Positions 23,401-35,100 of a DNA stretch of 64,000 bases are shown here, one piece after another. The DNA comes from Helopsaltes ochotensis (Eukaryota; Chordata; Aves; Passeriformes; Locustellidae). The notes below the pieces were generated by a model that was not told the DNA's origin, made no database searches, and saw only the letters and a list, made by a program, of their open reading frames with translations. The stretch is from the NCBI GenBank assembly GCA_013400155.1, contig VXBM01001304.1, positions 148,767 through 212,766 of the forward strand, in the 5' to 3' direction. Numbering within the stretch: the stretch's first letter is position 1; every line of letters begins with the position of its first letter. The translations under genes were made by a program, and so were the position numbers.

Positions 23401-25458
23401 CACCCTGGGGGGCACAACAGAGCACAGCAGATCTTGCATTTAGCACCTGGAGGGTCTTGTACTCCTCCCCTGGGTGCCTGAAGTGTAGATACTCCTACCC
23501 ACCCAAGAGATGAGGGACAGGACCCCAGAAACACCCATTGCCGAGGGGATGCTCCTTGCCAAGAGGCTACCAGATGGATGAGGACACCGTGGAGAGCACT
23601 ACTGCTGGTACCAAGAGGCTTACAAAGTGGGTAACTTAGATCTGTTTCAGCCTCTTCTGGAGGGATACTTGGGAAGTGGAGGCTTCCCAAGTAGTCTTCT
23701 CTTCCCAAAATGAAAGCAAAAAAAGCTCTGATCTTGGAGGCATTCAAATCTCCCACCTTGGACTTCTCTAGTTTTCGCTCCTCACAAGTTTCCCTGTCTC
23801 CTCGCCAGGCAAAAGTCACATTTAAATAAGCTATCGGCTTTGCCAGGAGACGGGCAGAGCGCGAGCTGCGCGCTCCCAGAGCGAGCATCTGCCGAGCGGG
23901 GTGGCACGGGAGGCAGGAGCAGCACTGGAGGCACCATGGGGAGCACTGGGAAGATGCCCCTCATGCACGTGATGCGTCGGGAGGAGCATCCCCCAGTGCC
24001 TGGCCCAGAGATGGGAGGGAGCCGTCAGAGCCCAGCCACCCTACCAGGATGGCTTCAGGCTGCCAGGATGCCACGCCATCATCCTCCTCGCCAGCAGCGC
24101 CAACAGGAGCTCAATGGAACGTGCGGATGGGCGCGCTCCCCACCCTTGGATCACGGAGCGCGCACCAGATCTGAGGAACACGGACACAGCTTGGTCTCTC
24201 CAGATTTACATCCATCCCTTCCTGATGCTTCAGTGCAAGACGTGCGAGGCCCCACGCCACCAGGAGCAGGGACCTTGGATCCCAAGGGAGCAGCAACGGC
24301 AAGAACTGGGGCTGTGCTCAGCATGTAAGCTGGTCACCCAGCACCGAAAGCTCCCAACCTTCACAGCCTGAAGCTACTTATCCAAAGCCATTCCAGGACT
24401 CAGAAAGGAACTCCAGATCAACACTCCAGGGGATCCAAGACTGCTGGACCATACACACAGGTTGTCCTCCATCCCCCAGAGGTTCCCTGCTCGGGCGGGA
24501 TATCCCACCCCGCCCCAGGGAGCCCCAGGCAGGGCTGAAATAGCCCTCGGCCAGCCGGTGCAAGCCCAGAGCTTGTATGTTCCCAACGTCAATCCCTGCC
24601 CACCTGCCTGCTTGTTTCAGCTTCCCCAGGAGATGCAGAAGGGGATGAGGCTGCTTCTGCATACCAGGGCTGCCCCACAGAAAGAAATCAGTGGGGCATC
24701 TCCTGCTATTAATGGGCAGGATCCCAGACAGCCCCTGGAAACGCCAAAAGTGGGATGAGCACAGGACTCATTCCCAAAAGAAGACAGGACTACCCCCCCT
24801 AACCCCCCTCTTACTGCAAGGCTCTGGGGCCCCCAAATGCGTGGAGCTCCTCAAAGGCTGCAGCACCCCGGATGGACAGGAGGAACAGGCACTCACGCAG
24901 GCGCCGTCCCTGGGTAACTCAAGCTCCTCTTCCCATTCCCCCCACTCAACCAAGAGCGAGGCCAGCTTGCAAGCCAGCACCCGCTGCTCCACGCTCACCT
25001 GTGCTCTGCCCCTCCGGAGAGCGGCTTGGAGCTGCTCAGCCTTTGCAACAAACTCCCTTCCGCAGCAAGACATCAGCCTTTGGGTGCTGCCTGCCCCTTC
25101 CACGCGCTGGCTGCTCTGCCTGCCTTGGGGATTTTTTTCCTTTTTTCCCTTCCACCCCGTAGCGTTTTGAACGTGCAGATGCCCCAGCTTCTTAAAATTC
25201 AGCCGGGGGGCGTGGGAAGTGTTTTGGAACATGCTCAAGCTGTCTGCTCCGTGCGTGCGCGCTGCTAAAAACGATCCACCTACTGCCCCCATCTCCTGCA
25301 CCGCTTGTCAGCGCCGCCGTGCCTTTCCAAAGATAAGCAAGCTTACACACGCGGCCCGGGAGCAAAGCCCCGGGAGCAATCCCGTCGCGGCAGGGGGGAA
25401 TTTCTCTGCTCAGGCACCAGGCAGGCTTTCCTCGTAGCAGTGGACAAGGAGCAAGGTG

Positions 25459-25556
25459 CCAGGTCTAGTGGAAGGTGTCACTGCCCGTGCTAGGAGGGTG
25501 AAATGAGATGATCTTTAAGGTCCCTTCCAACGCAAACCATTCCACGATTCTATGAT
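25459..25556 (+). mobile_element. CR1 LINE 3' end fragment
   Basis: CR1 is the main retrotransposon of birds. This piece carries the usual last 100 bases: a TCTAGTGGAAGGTGTC stretch, then GATGATCTTTAAGGTCCC, then TTCCAACGCAAACCATTC and the octamer-like tail GATTCTATGAT. It is 5'-truncated and non-coding, as are most bird copies. Moderate divergence from the typical sequence suggests a fairly old insert. Confidence 0.9.
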
Positions 25557-27971
25557 GGACAGCCCTGGGAATAATGCCCTTGACCCAGCACTACCTCCAT
25601 CCCTTCCGCATCACAGCGAGGATGGAGCACCACTGCTGGCACAGGGAGAACACACGAAAAAAAACAAGTTACTTGCTCTTGAAGGATGCAGCAGCAGGGG
25701 AACACAGGTGCCCTCATTACCATGGGGGTGATGCCATGGGCTGCACTATGAACAGGTTCAGGATGCCCAGCTGGGCAGCCCTGCCCGACAGCTGAGCACT
25801 CGTGTGGGAGCACGGTCCAAGGGAGCGTAACGCATCTCCTCCCCAGCAATCCTCAAGGGCTACACCAACAAATAATCGAGCTACAGAGATTTGACAAATT
25901 AACCTGTAAAACATTGCTGGCAAAGCCCAGCTTGTCTGAGACACCGGCAGGCAGCTCTCAGTGGGGCACCCAACCAAGGAAACGGAGCGAGGCCAACACA
26001 CACCAATTCAGAGCCTGGCTCCAGCCACTAGCATGTTTTTAAAAAAGGGTGTATAAACCACTGGGAGAGATGGACTGAGCCCTCCTGCCACATGCACAGT
26101 GTATGATGAAGGCTCTAGGTCCCCGAGGGACAAGGACAGCAGGGCCAGCTCCAGCCCAACAGCCTGGCTCTGGATTCAAACACAAGCTGCTCAAAATCAG
26201 TGACAAGGTTGCTTTTTCTTTTGCTTTTAAATCCCTCTGGCAATCTGGCCTTCAAGTGCTCATCAATCCGTTCAGGGCTGCCTCCCCCCCACCACATCCC
26301 TGCTCTGCAAATTTGAGTGAAATTGATATTTTCCTATCAGAAACATGAAATTTCAAACACACAGAACATTGGATTTGAAAGCTGACTTTTGTTGGGAAGG
26401 TGCCTGTCTCTTTGTTCACAAAAGGGCTCATTTTTCCTGGAAAAGGGCCCAGATTTTGAGTGAAAGATCAATAACATGCAGAAAACGGGTCCTTTTATTT
26501 AATTTTGCCATGATACCAGAAAGAAAAGAAAGAACCCAATGCTGAAACTGAATGACTTCAAAATATTTTGCATTTGTTTACCCCAGTGCAACGTTGGAGC
26601 ATCTATTCAGAGGAACTCAATGGGAAGGATACAGCCTTTGGGGCTCCCCTAGAGCATCCCTTTATCACCTGCTGGTACCCCACTGGGGACAGCGTCCCTG
26701 GCACTGCTCCAGTCCAACCCCAGCCCATTTTGGGGGATATTTTTAGAGATTTAATTGCTGCTTCCTCTGCCCTGCCTTGTCCAAGGAGCTCTTTCACCAC
26801 AATGTTCAAGGATGACCTTTTGCCTACACTAATTATAAGGAAGGGTGAATCAAACTTCAATTGCAATCATAGCCGGGGTGGGGGGAACAAAGGGAAAAAA
26901 AAAAATACACCACGAAGACACAGCATTCAAGATGCCGTGCAACAGTCATGACATGCTGCATCCTCCCCATCCATATGGGGGAAAACTAACACTTTGGCAA
27001 ATTTATGAGGATGTGTGAAAGTGATTATATTCCTGAAAATATCTCAAGTGGAACGGCCTACCTGGCATATTTCGTTAGTCATGAAACACGCTCCCTCCAC
27101 CGACTGTAGTTTGTGGCTTTCCATCTGCTTAAATACTTTAAATACCGAAACTTTCTTCTTTTTTTTTTTTTCCCCCAAGCTGAAATAGCACGCCAGCAGC
27201 AGAGTGCTGACTCAGGGGCACGGGGCAAGGACATGCTCACCACCAGCAAAGGGATGCAGAAGATGCCATGCCACAAGGGCAAGAGAGCAGAGGATTCACC
27301 ACGTGGGTGATAAGTCCTGCCCCTGGCCAAGAAATGCAAGAGGTCAGCTTGTGTTAATTAATTAACTGAATTAATTGAATTAGTGTCCAGCAAGGGAGCA
27401 CCAAGTGCAAATCAAAAGAATATTATTTTGGATCAAGTGTGGACATGATAGGGAAAAGGTTAAAAGAAAGAAATGGCACTGGCTGTCCATTTTAGTTTCA
27501 TTTGGCCAGGAAAAAATAGGCAACAGTTGTAAAGGTTATAGGTCACTGCTGCCAGGCCCAGATTTTAGCAAGATGGGGTTTATGGGCACTTGTTCCCGGG
27601 CAGTCAGCACCCTGATCCCCCCAGTTTCTGCTTTCATGGGGACTGATGTCTCTTTTGTCCTGGCAGAGCTGGGGAAAATACTCCAAGGCATCAAGGGGAT
27701 CCAGGGCTGCTTCTCTCCTGCCCTATCCTGCTCTTTAGTGAAGAGTTTCTATTCTACAGCCCTGGCTGGAGTTTCTCTGGCTCAGTGGCTGGAAGAGGGG
27801 TGGGCCTGCACAGGGATGCAGCCAGAGCTCAGCACTGGTGCAGAGAAAACCCAGCCAAGACTGCTAATGTCAAAGGAGATGGCCAAGGGGCAGCCAGTGC
27901 AGCAGAGAAACATCCCCCAAAACATTTAGGTGCAAGTCCATTCCCACCAGGGAGGTGCCCTTAGATGTGCT
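25557..27971. other. Non-coding host DNA
   Basis: No gene recognised. It holds a poly-T run at about 27160-27171 and an AT-rich TTAATTAA cluster at 27354-27382 that could bind homeodomain proteins. The sequence is otherwise unremarkable. Confidence 0.6.
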
Positions 27972-28165
27972 CGAGGGTGGGCAGGCCCTGGCACAGGTGC
28001 CCAGAGCAGCTGTGGCTGCCCCTGCATCCCTGGCAGTGTCCAAGGCCAGCAGGACATTGGAGCTTGGAGCAGCCTGGGACAGTGGGAGGTGTCCCTGCCC
28101 ATGGAAGGGTGGCACTGGATGGGCTTTGAGGTTCCTTCCAACCCAAACTGATTTTATGATTCTAA
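27972..28165 (+). mobile_element. CR1 LINE 3' end fragment
   Basis: About 190 bases of the CR1 3' region are present: a GGTGCCCAGAGCAGCTGTGG stretch, then CTGGCAGTGTCCAAGGCC, GTGTCCCTGCCCATGG, GGTTCCTTCCAACCC and the tail TTTATGATTCTAAT. It is 5'-truncated and contains no reverse transcriptase. It reads in the same direction as the copy 2.4 kb upstream but is independent of it. Confidence 0.92.
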
Positions 28166-31100
28166 TATTGTGTACCCTGGGAAAACTTGGAATAGCAACA
28201 CTATGATTTATCCACCAAGGGATCATTTTGAGTCATCGAAGCAGTTATCTACTTGTTGCATGAGGCACTGGCAATTGTGCCCCTCAAAGCAACAGTGAAC
28301 AGCACTCACGGTGTAACTACAGTGCAACTAGTCTCTGCCTGATTACAGAGAATGATCAAAGCATGGGAGCATCTCGGCCGAATCACCTCCTCCCTGGGGC
28401 GTGCAGGCTGCGCAAGAGAAACCCCAGCTATGGATACACATAAACTGGAGCAGAGACCAGTGGAATATGATGAACATTTTCCCAAATGGCAGTGCAAAGC
28501 TGAATATTAGGTGATTTGTGGCAGATTTCCTCCGAGAGAAAATCTCTCCTACCATGGTGGTAAGGTTTTCACAGCTCATTTGGCTTTTCATTTGCTGAAC
28601 AGCTTTGTGCTGCTCTCCCTTGCAGGACAAGGCCTCATCATTTGTGTTTTCTAACAGTTGGGGGTTGTTTTTTTTTTTTTGCCTAGAAGAAAACCATCTC
28701 TCCTCCTGCTCTCTGTGAGCCTAATTCTGCATCTCCAGCTGACGTTCAAGAGTTTTGGAGTTACTCTCACTTTTCAGGGGGATAAGTCACCTTGGAGGGC
28801 AGGGTGGTTTTTTTTCAAGGTCCAATACCTGGAGAAGAAGTTTCTCCTTCCAAATGCAGATAGTCCCTGAGAGAAATAATCCCATGGGAAATAATCCAGT
28901 ACAAAGAGGGTTTATTGCATCTTTTCCCAGGCTCTTTCTCACTGACAATTGATGAGTTCATAGCTACCAATATCCATTAGAGGGTTTATTTTATTTCTTG
29001 TTAGAAAATAAAAAGGCAGAGCCTAAGAAGAGTAAAACCAGCCACAGAGACTGAAGACTGACAGGAGCTGCCTGGCAGACAGTGAGTGAAAATGCTCTGA
29101 CAAGATGAAATGTTTTTTCTTTCATTGAAATCACTCCCTTTCCAAATGACTAATACACAGCTATCGTACCATGGATATTTCCAGAGTGATGAGATGTTTT
29201 TAAAATATCTCACTGTGCCTCAAAATATCTCACTCTGGCTCAATAGATCATCCAAAACACCACCCACGGAAATCATAAATAAATAGATACTCTAGTGCTG
29301 TAAAAGAGCAGACTGGCCAGGGCCAGGGCAGCATCCTTCATCGGTGAGCTCAATGAGGCCACTGAACCCCTCCCCTCGGCACGAGGCTCCTGCAGCCAGG
29401 CTTTGTGGAGGTGGAGACACCGAGCCCTTGCAAATGGAGCTGGGCACCTCCTACTCTCCCAGCACCTTCACAAAGCTGTCCTGTAGAGCTCCTTGATGAC
29501 ACAGATATCTCCTTGAAGGAGCAAACTGGATACAAGAGGTACAGTGGACTCCATGGTCCACTCAACCGCCCGCACTCAATAGCACAGTGGCCACCAAGAA
29601 GACAGGTGACATTTTCTGGCCTGTGGGCCACCCCTGGAAATCCATGTGCCCTCTTGGGGACCCCATTGCCTACTCAACAGCTTCAAACCTCAAGCTGCAG
29701 CAACCAGAAACACCCCCTCCTACTCCCTGCCCTGAAACACATCGCTCCTGTCAGGAAAGGGACACCCACACCCTGGGAACAGCTGGCGTTGGGTGACGCG
29801 CTGGAGGGGGTGACTGCCAGCCCAGCAGCCTCCACACCCCCTCGCCCCAGGCAGCAGGAGCCAGCCCAGCACAGCACCCACTGCAGAGCCAGGAAGCTCC
29901 TGCTCTCCTGACAAAGACTCTGAGGCATTGCAAGGACTGCACGGTTGCAAAGCCACCCCCAGGCAGCTGATTTTTTGCACATTTGGATGCATTTACTCCA
30001 GGCTTGGAGAAGAAAAAAAAGCAGCAAAATGGCAAGAAGAAATCACAGAGCAGGGCTGACTTGCCTTGCACGTGCTCCAACCATTCTGTGTGCAGAGAGG
30101 ACTCCTGCCAGATCCCTGTGCTGTTGTCCTCCCTGAAGGGAAGAGACCGGAGTCCCATCCCAGGCTTGGATCTCAGTACAAGGAGGGCAACCCTGCTTGG
30201 TAGCTGTCCAGTCACCCTAGGACAGTAGCTCAAGCAAAACTCCCAGAGTTGGAGTGCAGACATATTTTTGAAAGCTCCCTGGATCCTGCTGCACACAGCT
30301 GAGATCCAGCCCAAGGAGAGCTGTGACTCCCAAGACCTCAGCCCAGCCCAGCCCCAATTCACTCTCCAGGAGCTGAGTGTGCTTGTTCTCCTCTCTAGGA
30401 ATCAGGCAACACTCCTTGTTTTGCTGATTGAAAGCAAAGAGAGCAAATCATTTTTAGGAACTGAAAATGGCCTCCTTTGCTTTTCTCAGCAAGATTAAAA
30501 AAATGGTTCAGATCACCCAGGCTGTACTGGTCCTAAATTGTTTCCTCTTTAGTGGCATTTACTGAAGTACATTTTGAAACTTTGGGAGATGAAGCAGCTT
30601 TTCAGAACAGGAGTCAGAATATATCCTTTGGAAACCACAGACAGTCTGATACTTGTAGTCTTCTTTTCAAAAGGACTGAAGCTACTTGTCCAGCAAAACA
30701 GGAATTGGTGGATTCCCTGGGTTCAAGGAAGGAAAACACCTTGCCACAGAAATTCAGTCCTACTGCTGAGGTACATGGGAGCATGGGAACCCAGCAGCAA
30801 TGTAACCTTCACAGGGCTCTGCCAGCCCCTGTCCTTCCTGTCAACCTCTGCTTGGTTTTTCCCTAAATTTCCCCTTCTTCCCTCTGGGAACAGGCAGCAC
30901 TGAGAAGCTGCAGAGAGATGACAAAGATGCTGCAAAGGCAGGAGGGAGAAAGACAGGGCCCTGCATTTCCAATGAAGATAGCTCCAACATCTGTCCTCAG
31001 CCACAAATGTATTCACCCGCACAGACACACTCATCAGATGAGGCTCTAAAATATTTACTGCCCAAATATCAATCCTCATAAAGCAAGGCAGCCATTTGGG

Positions 31101-31764
31101 CTCGGGGAGGGGGAAGGAGACGGGGCGGGTTGTCAATAATGTCATAACCACGGGCAATTTTATGTATCTCTGGAAATGGCCAAGGAACACGCAGCTTGAC
31201 AGATGTGCAAACGGGTAATGCAGGCTCCCTAGTTATGAGCATGAGGATGTCAAGAGGAATAGATGAGCAGTAATTCAAAGTATATTGGGCTTAGAGAAGT
31301 ACATGGGCACCGTAATGAACGCGGGATGGGCACTGCGGTGGAGGGAGGCCTGAAGGAGGATGAGGAGGGAGTGCGATGCTGGCCAGAGAATGCGGCCCCT
31401 GTAGTGCTGGAGAGTCACTGAAGGGACAGGGACCAGGCTGGGCATTTGGGGGACAGAGTCACGCTGCCATGGGGTGCTACTGCACCGAGGGATGTGTCAG
31501 CCAGTCTGCTGCTGCCAGAGGCTGGACCAACCTCCAGGCTCCTCCTTCCTCCTTCACAGCTGCATCTCTACACAAACCTCTCCCAGCATTGTGCCACCTT
31601 TCCCTTCCCGTGCTCTGGAACTCCAAGTTTTAGCCAAATACCTATATTTTTCACCAAGAGTAAAAAAAAAAATCACACCTCACCGAAGAACCAAATTATA
31701 TTTCAAGTTTAGGCTCAGCAGAACTACAGCTTTTTTTGCCTTCATCTCCAAACTAGAAAACAAA
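28166..31764. other. Non-coding host DNA
   Basis: No gene recognised. It holds a poly-T run at about 28667-28680 and a 20-base direct duplication at 29202-29241. A 203-codon open frame on the minus strand (29751-30362) overlaps other frames on both strands and shows no domain. Confidence 0.6.
29202..29241. repeat. 20-base tandem duplication
   Basis: Two adjacent 20-base units beginning AAAATATCTCACT differ at two positions. This is a small local duplication with no visible function. Confidence 0.8.
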
Positions 31765-32130
31765 CCCGACGCCGCAGCCAGGGCTGCCGCCGCCCCCGGC
31801 TCCGCCTGCGAGGCGCAGGCACTGCTCACACCTCTGACTGTGCCTCGCCCGGCATTTCCCCAGCCCACCTCGGCGGGCTTTAAAAAGCAGCATCACACAG
31901 ACGCACGGTACGCCCCCGGCCGCACGCTCCCGCCCCGGAGCCACGAATCCCAGCCGCACGACGGCCACGGAGCCTGGCCGGCTTCCAGCGGGAGGGGCTG
32001 GGAAGAGCGGAGGACCAATTAAACCAGGGATGGGATGCTGGGACACTCTTCTGCTCCGGTGTTTGCCGGAGGAGCGGGGCAGCACGGTGCAAAGAGGATC
32101 ATTAGGCGCTCCTAACTGACCTCGCTCGGC
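31765..32130. promoter_or_regulatory. CpG island, possible promoter
   Basis: This GC-rich stretch has many CpG pairs, in contrast to the CpG-poor flanks. It contains a TATA-like TTTAAAAAG at 31879-31887 (+) about 30 bases before a CpG-dense stretch, and a CCAAT at 32015. In vertebrates such islands usually mark promoters. No exon with a recognised product is visible on either side, so the gene and direction are unknown. Confidence 0.45.
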
Positions 32131-35100
32131 CAGCCCAGAACAGCACACATGGACATCTCAGCTCCACTCATTTTTCCATAAGATCCGCCACCTTCAGCAC
32201 TGCTGGCAGTGAAATTCCCCCTCTCCCGTGTCCTCCGATGCTCTTTGAAAGGACACAGTCATTGGCTGCAGTGGTGGAGCCACGCACACCCTTCCTCCCT
32301 CTCAGCTCCTGCAGAGAAGTTCATCATTTTTCCACACCCTGGTGCTTTTGGAGCTGGGGGGAATTACTCATGAAGGCAAACAGGCACCCCACACACCAGC
32401 AGTCACCATAAAGGTGGTTTTTCCTGTGGAAAAATCCATGAATCACTGTAAAAGTGATGGTCGGGCTCATCAAGCCACACTACTCAGCATTGTTTATTTA
32501 AAAGAATTAATCACCAATCTTTTTCCTGGCCCATTTTATGAAATACGACTTATCCCAACCATTCACTACTAAGCTGCTACAACATCCAGCTGCAAACATC
32601 CTCTGTGTGTGCTCTGGCAGCCTTCTCCATGGCTCACAGACTGACACGCAGTTCTGTTAGGTCAAATGACCAATGACTGAAAAAGCTTGAATCTTGAAGG
32701 AATATTTCCCACAAGTCTCAGGTCGCAGATTTTCACTCTGGAGATACATCTGGCACTGGCTGTTCCTTCAAATGCATTGCTCAGTGAAAAATCCCGCTGG
32801 AGCTGAGGAGCCCTAGGGTGTTGCAGCCCTGGGCAAGGGGTGACACCACGAGGAGGCCGGGGCATAGGCAGAGTAGGAGCTGACACACACAGAGCACAGG
32901 TCCTCTGCCTTCCGTAACAAACACTCTCTGCCACCATCCCAGCCAAGGCACATGCAGGCAGGTACCAGGAAGGGGAGGCAGGGGCTGGCATCACTCTGCA
33001 TGGGCACAGCAGCTCTGACCCAGTGAGACAACCAAGCGGTAACAAATCCTTAATGAAAATCCCTCTTTTTCTTTCCAAAAAATGTCCTCATTATGATTTC
33101 TCTCTCCTGGCGGCACCCTCCTGTGCACAAGAGCTCGGCCATGACATGGTGTAAGAGCAGGAAATTTCAATGCCCACAGTTGCAAGAGCAGAAAAGAGAG
33201 ATAATTGCACTTCTTACAGCAGCAGTAACTTATCTTGGGGAAACTTTCCCTGCTAATGAGGCCATTCTGTTCAGACATTCAGCAAGAGTTGAGAGGGCTG
33301 GTGGTGCTGCCAGCCCACAGTGGGTGCAGGCAGAGGGCAGGCAGGGGTGGGAAAAGCAGCCCAGGAAACCACCACCACGGTTCCAACTTCATCACTTTTC
33401 AGCTTACTGGAGCTCAGTCCACCTGAGCTGGCTTTAATTTATTTCTCTTTAAAAACAACAACAACAAAAAAATCCCACTACATCAGCTCTTGTCTGCTCT
33501 GCCTCCTCTTGCCTTTGGCTACATGCTAGTTTCAAGGCATCTTCTGGTAGAGCTGCACCTGCCATCCACTCCTAGGCCTCTGCAAAGGATTTTCTTTCTG
33601 CATTGGTGCCCACATCCATACAGGTCCCGGGGAGCCCGTGGCTGGCACTGCCAGGGGCAGTTGGGAACAAGCCTCTGTGTTGATGAGTGCCAGCTGCTGA
33701 GCAGGATGCCTGGGCTGCAGCAGCTGGAGGCAGAGGTAGCGATTTTTGTGCTCACCTGGAAAGGCAGACATCCTCTCATCCCTTGCAGAGCTGCTGAGAA
33801 ACCAGCTCCTGGCTGTTTTCCTAGGAATTTAACATCACCATACTCCAGCTACTAGAAGCAGATGAAAAATCCCCTCTCCCTTGGGTCCAGACAATCCCAC
33901 AGCAGGGGCAGAGGTGAGACAGCTTCCAGGAAAAATGCTTGGAAGGTGACAGCTGCAGCCAGATGGGATTGCATCTCTTGTTTTGAAGGGAACCATGGGA
34001 CAGTGCTTGCGGTGTGGCTCTGCTTTGGCACATCCAGGCTGAGCTGCCAGTGCCAGCCTCGCTCCTCATTGGCATGCCAGGCACATGCATCCCAGTGGCA
34101 TGGGGCTGCTCTTCCTGCAATCTGTGTACCCAAGCAGCAGCATGAGGAAGGCTTGGAGAAGTAGAGCAAGAGTGGAGAAAAGGAGGGAAGGAGGCCGAAA
34201 GCCACAGCTGAGCACAGCACCGCAGCTTAGGCTGCAAAGCCAAGCCTGGCAGTGTTGCTCCAGTTGCCTGCACGACCTTGAGAGCCCTGGACAAGCTGCA
34301 GGGAGGACAAGGAAAGCCTCCAGTGGCAGCTCTGTGTGCTAATAGGAACAGGGGAGGTCAGGCAGGGGTCAGAGGGGTGGGTGCCATTTGGGATGTGCCA
34401 CGCCAGCGACAGAGCACACCAGACAGACCAGGCTGCTTTGACCTCTGTCTCAGCCCCAGAAAGGCAGCTCACAACCCACACCTTCTTTGGACAGCACTTT
34501 GTAGGTCTTGGGTTTGTTCCCATGGGAGCACATATGTAGGAAGAGGTGAACACCTCCTGTCACTCCTCTGGGACCCAGCACAGGGCAGCAGGAGGGGGAG
34601 TAGGCTCTGCCTGTGCTCCCCAGAGGAAAGGGCAACCAGCCCTGCTCTGCCAGGCAGGAGACACTAACACCCTGAGATCACAGTGTGTGTATCTTGAGAG
34701 CTCAGAATAAATATTTAAAGGTGGAGGGAAAAAAACCCTGCTTTTCTCTGTGAGCAAGTTCTCTGTCTTTGCTCTGGGATTTGAGACAGAGACAGAAAAA
34801 TGACAAAGGAGACACAGGTTTCAGCAAATCATGGGCACATCAGAAGTGATGGCTTTCAGATGCCAGCTTTGCTGCAAGACATCTCCCGGCCGGATGCCTG
34901 ACAGCCCCGACAGCCCTCGGGGACTGCAGGTCTGTGTTCCCTCAGACACATGGGGCTGCAGTGAGCCCACCTTCTTACACCTCTCCACTCCCACCAGGGA
35001 TGGGCGCCAGGCTGTTCCCCAAATCCCTTTCCAAGCCAGTAAGAGCTGGTCCTGACCTGTGGGGACACGTGACCCCTCCTTGTCCTGTCCTGCGAGGATG

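Larger units (their letters stand above)
17674..25458. other. Non-coding host DNA, small patches only
   Basis: Apart from the enhancer-like patch near 18.4 kb, I see no gene or repeat family. CpG-enriched patches occur at about 22610-22860, 23850-24180 and 25240-25400. A (TCC)n run lies at 23381-23400. A pyrimidine tract ending in TCCCCAG at 20097 looks like a splice acceptor, but no matching donor follows in an open frame. Open frames of up to 189 codons are short on motifs and overlap others. Confidence 0.6.

Noticed and set aside
29751..30362. 203-codon minus-strand frame
   Set aside because: No domain, no coherent start or splice context, and it overlaps open frames on both strands.
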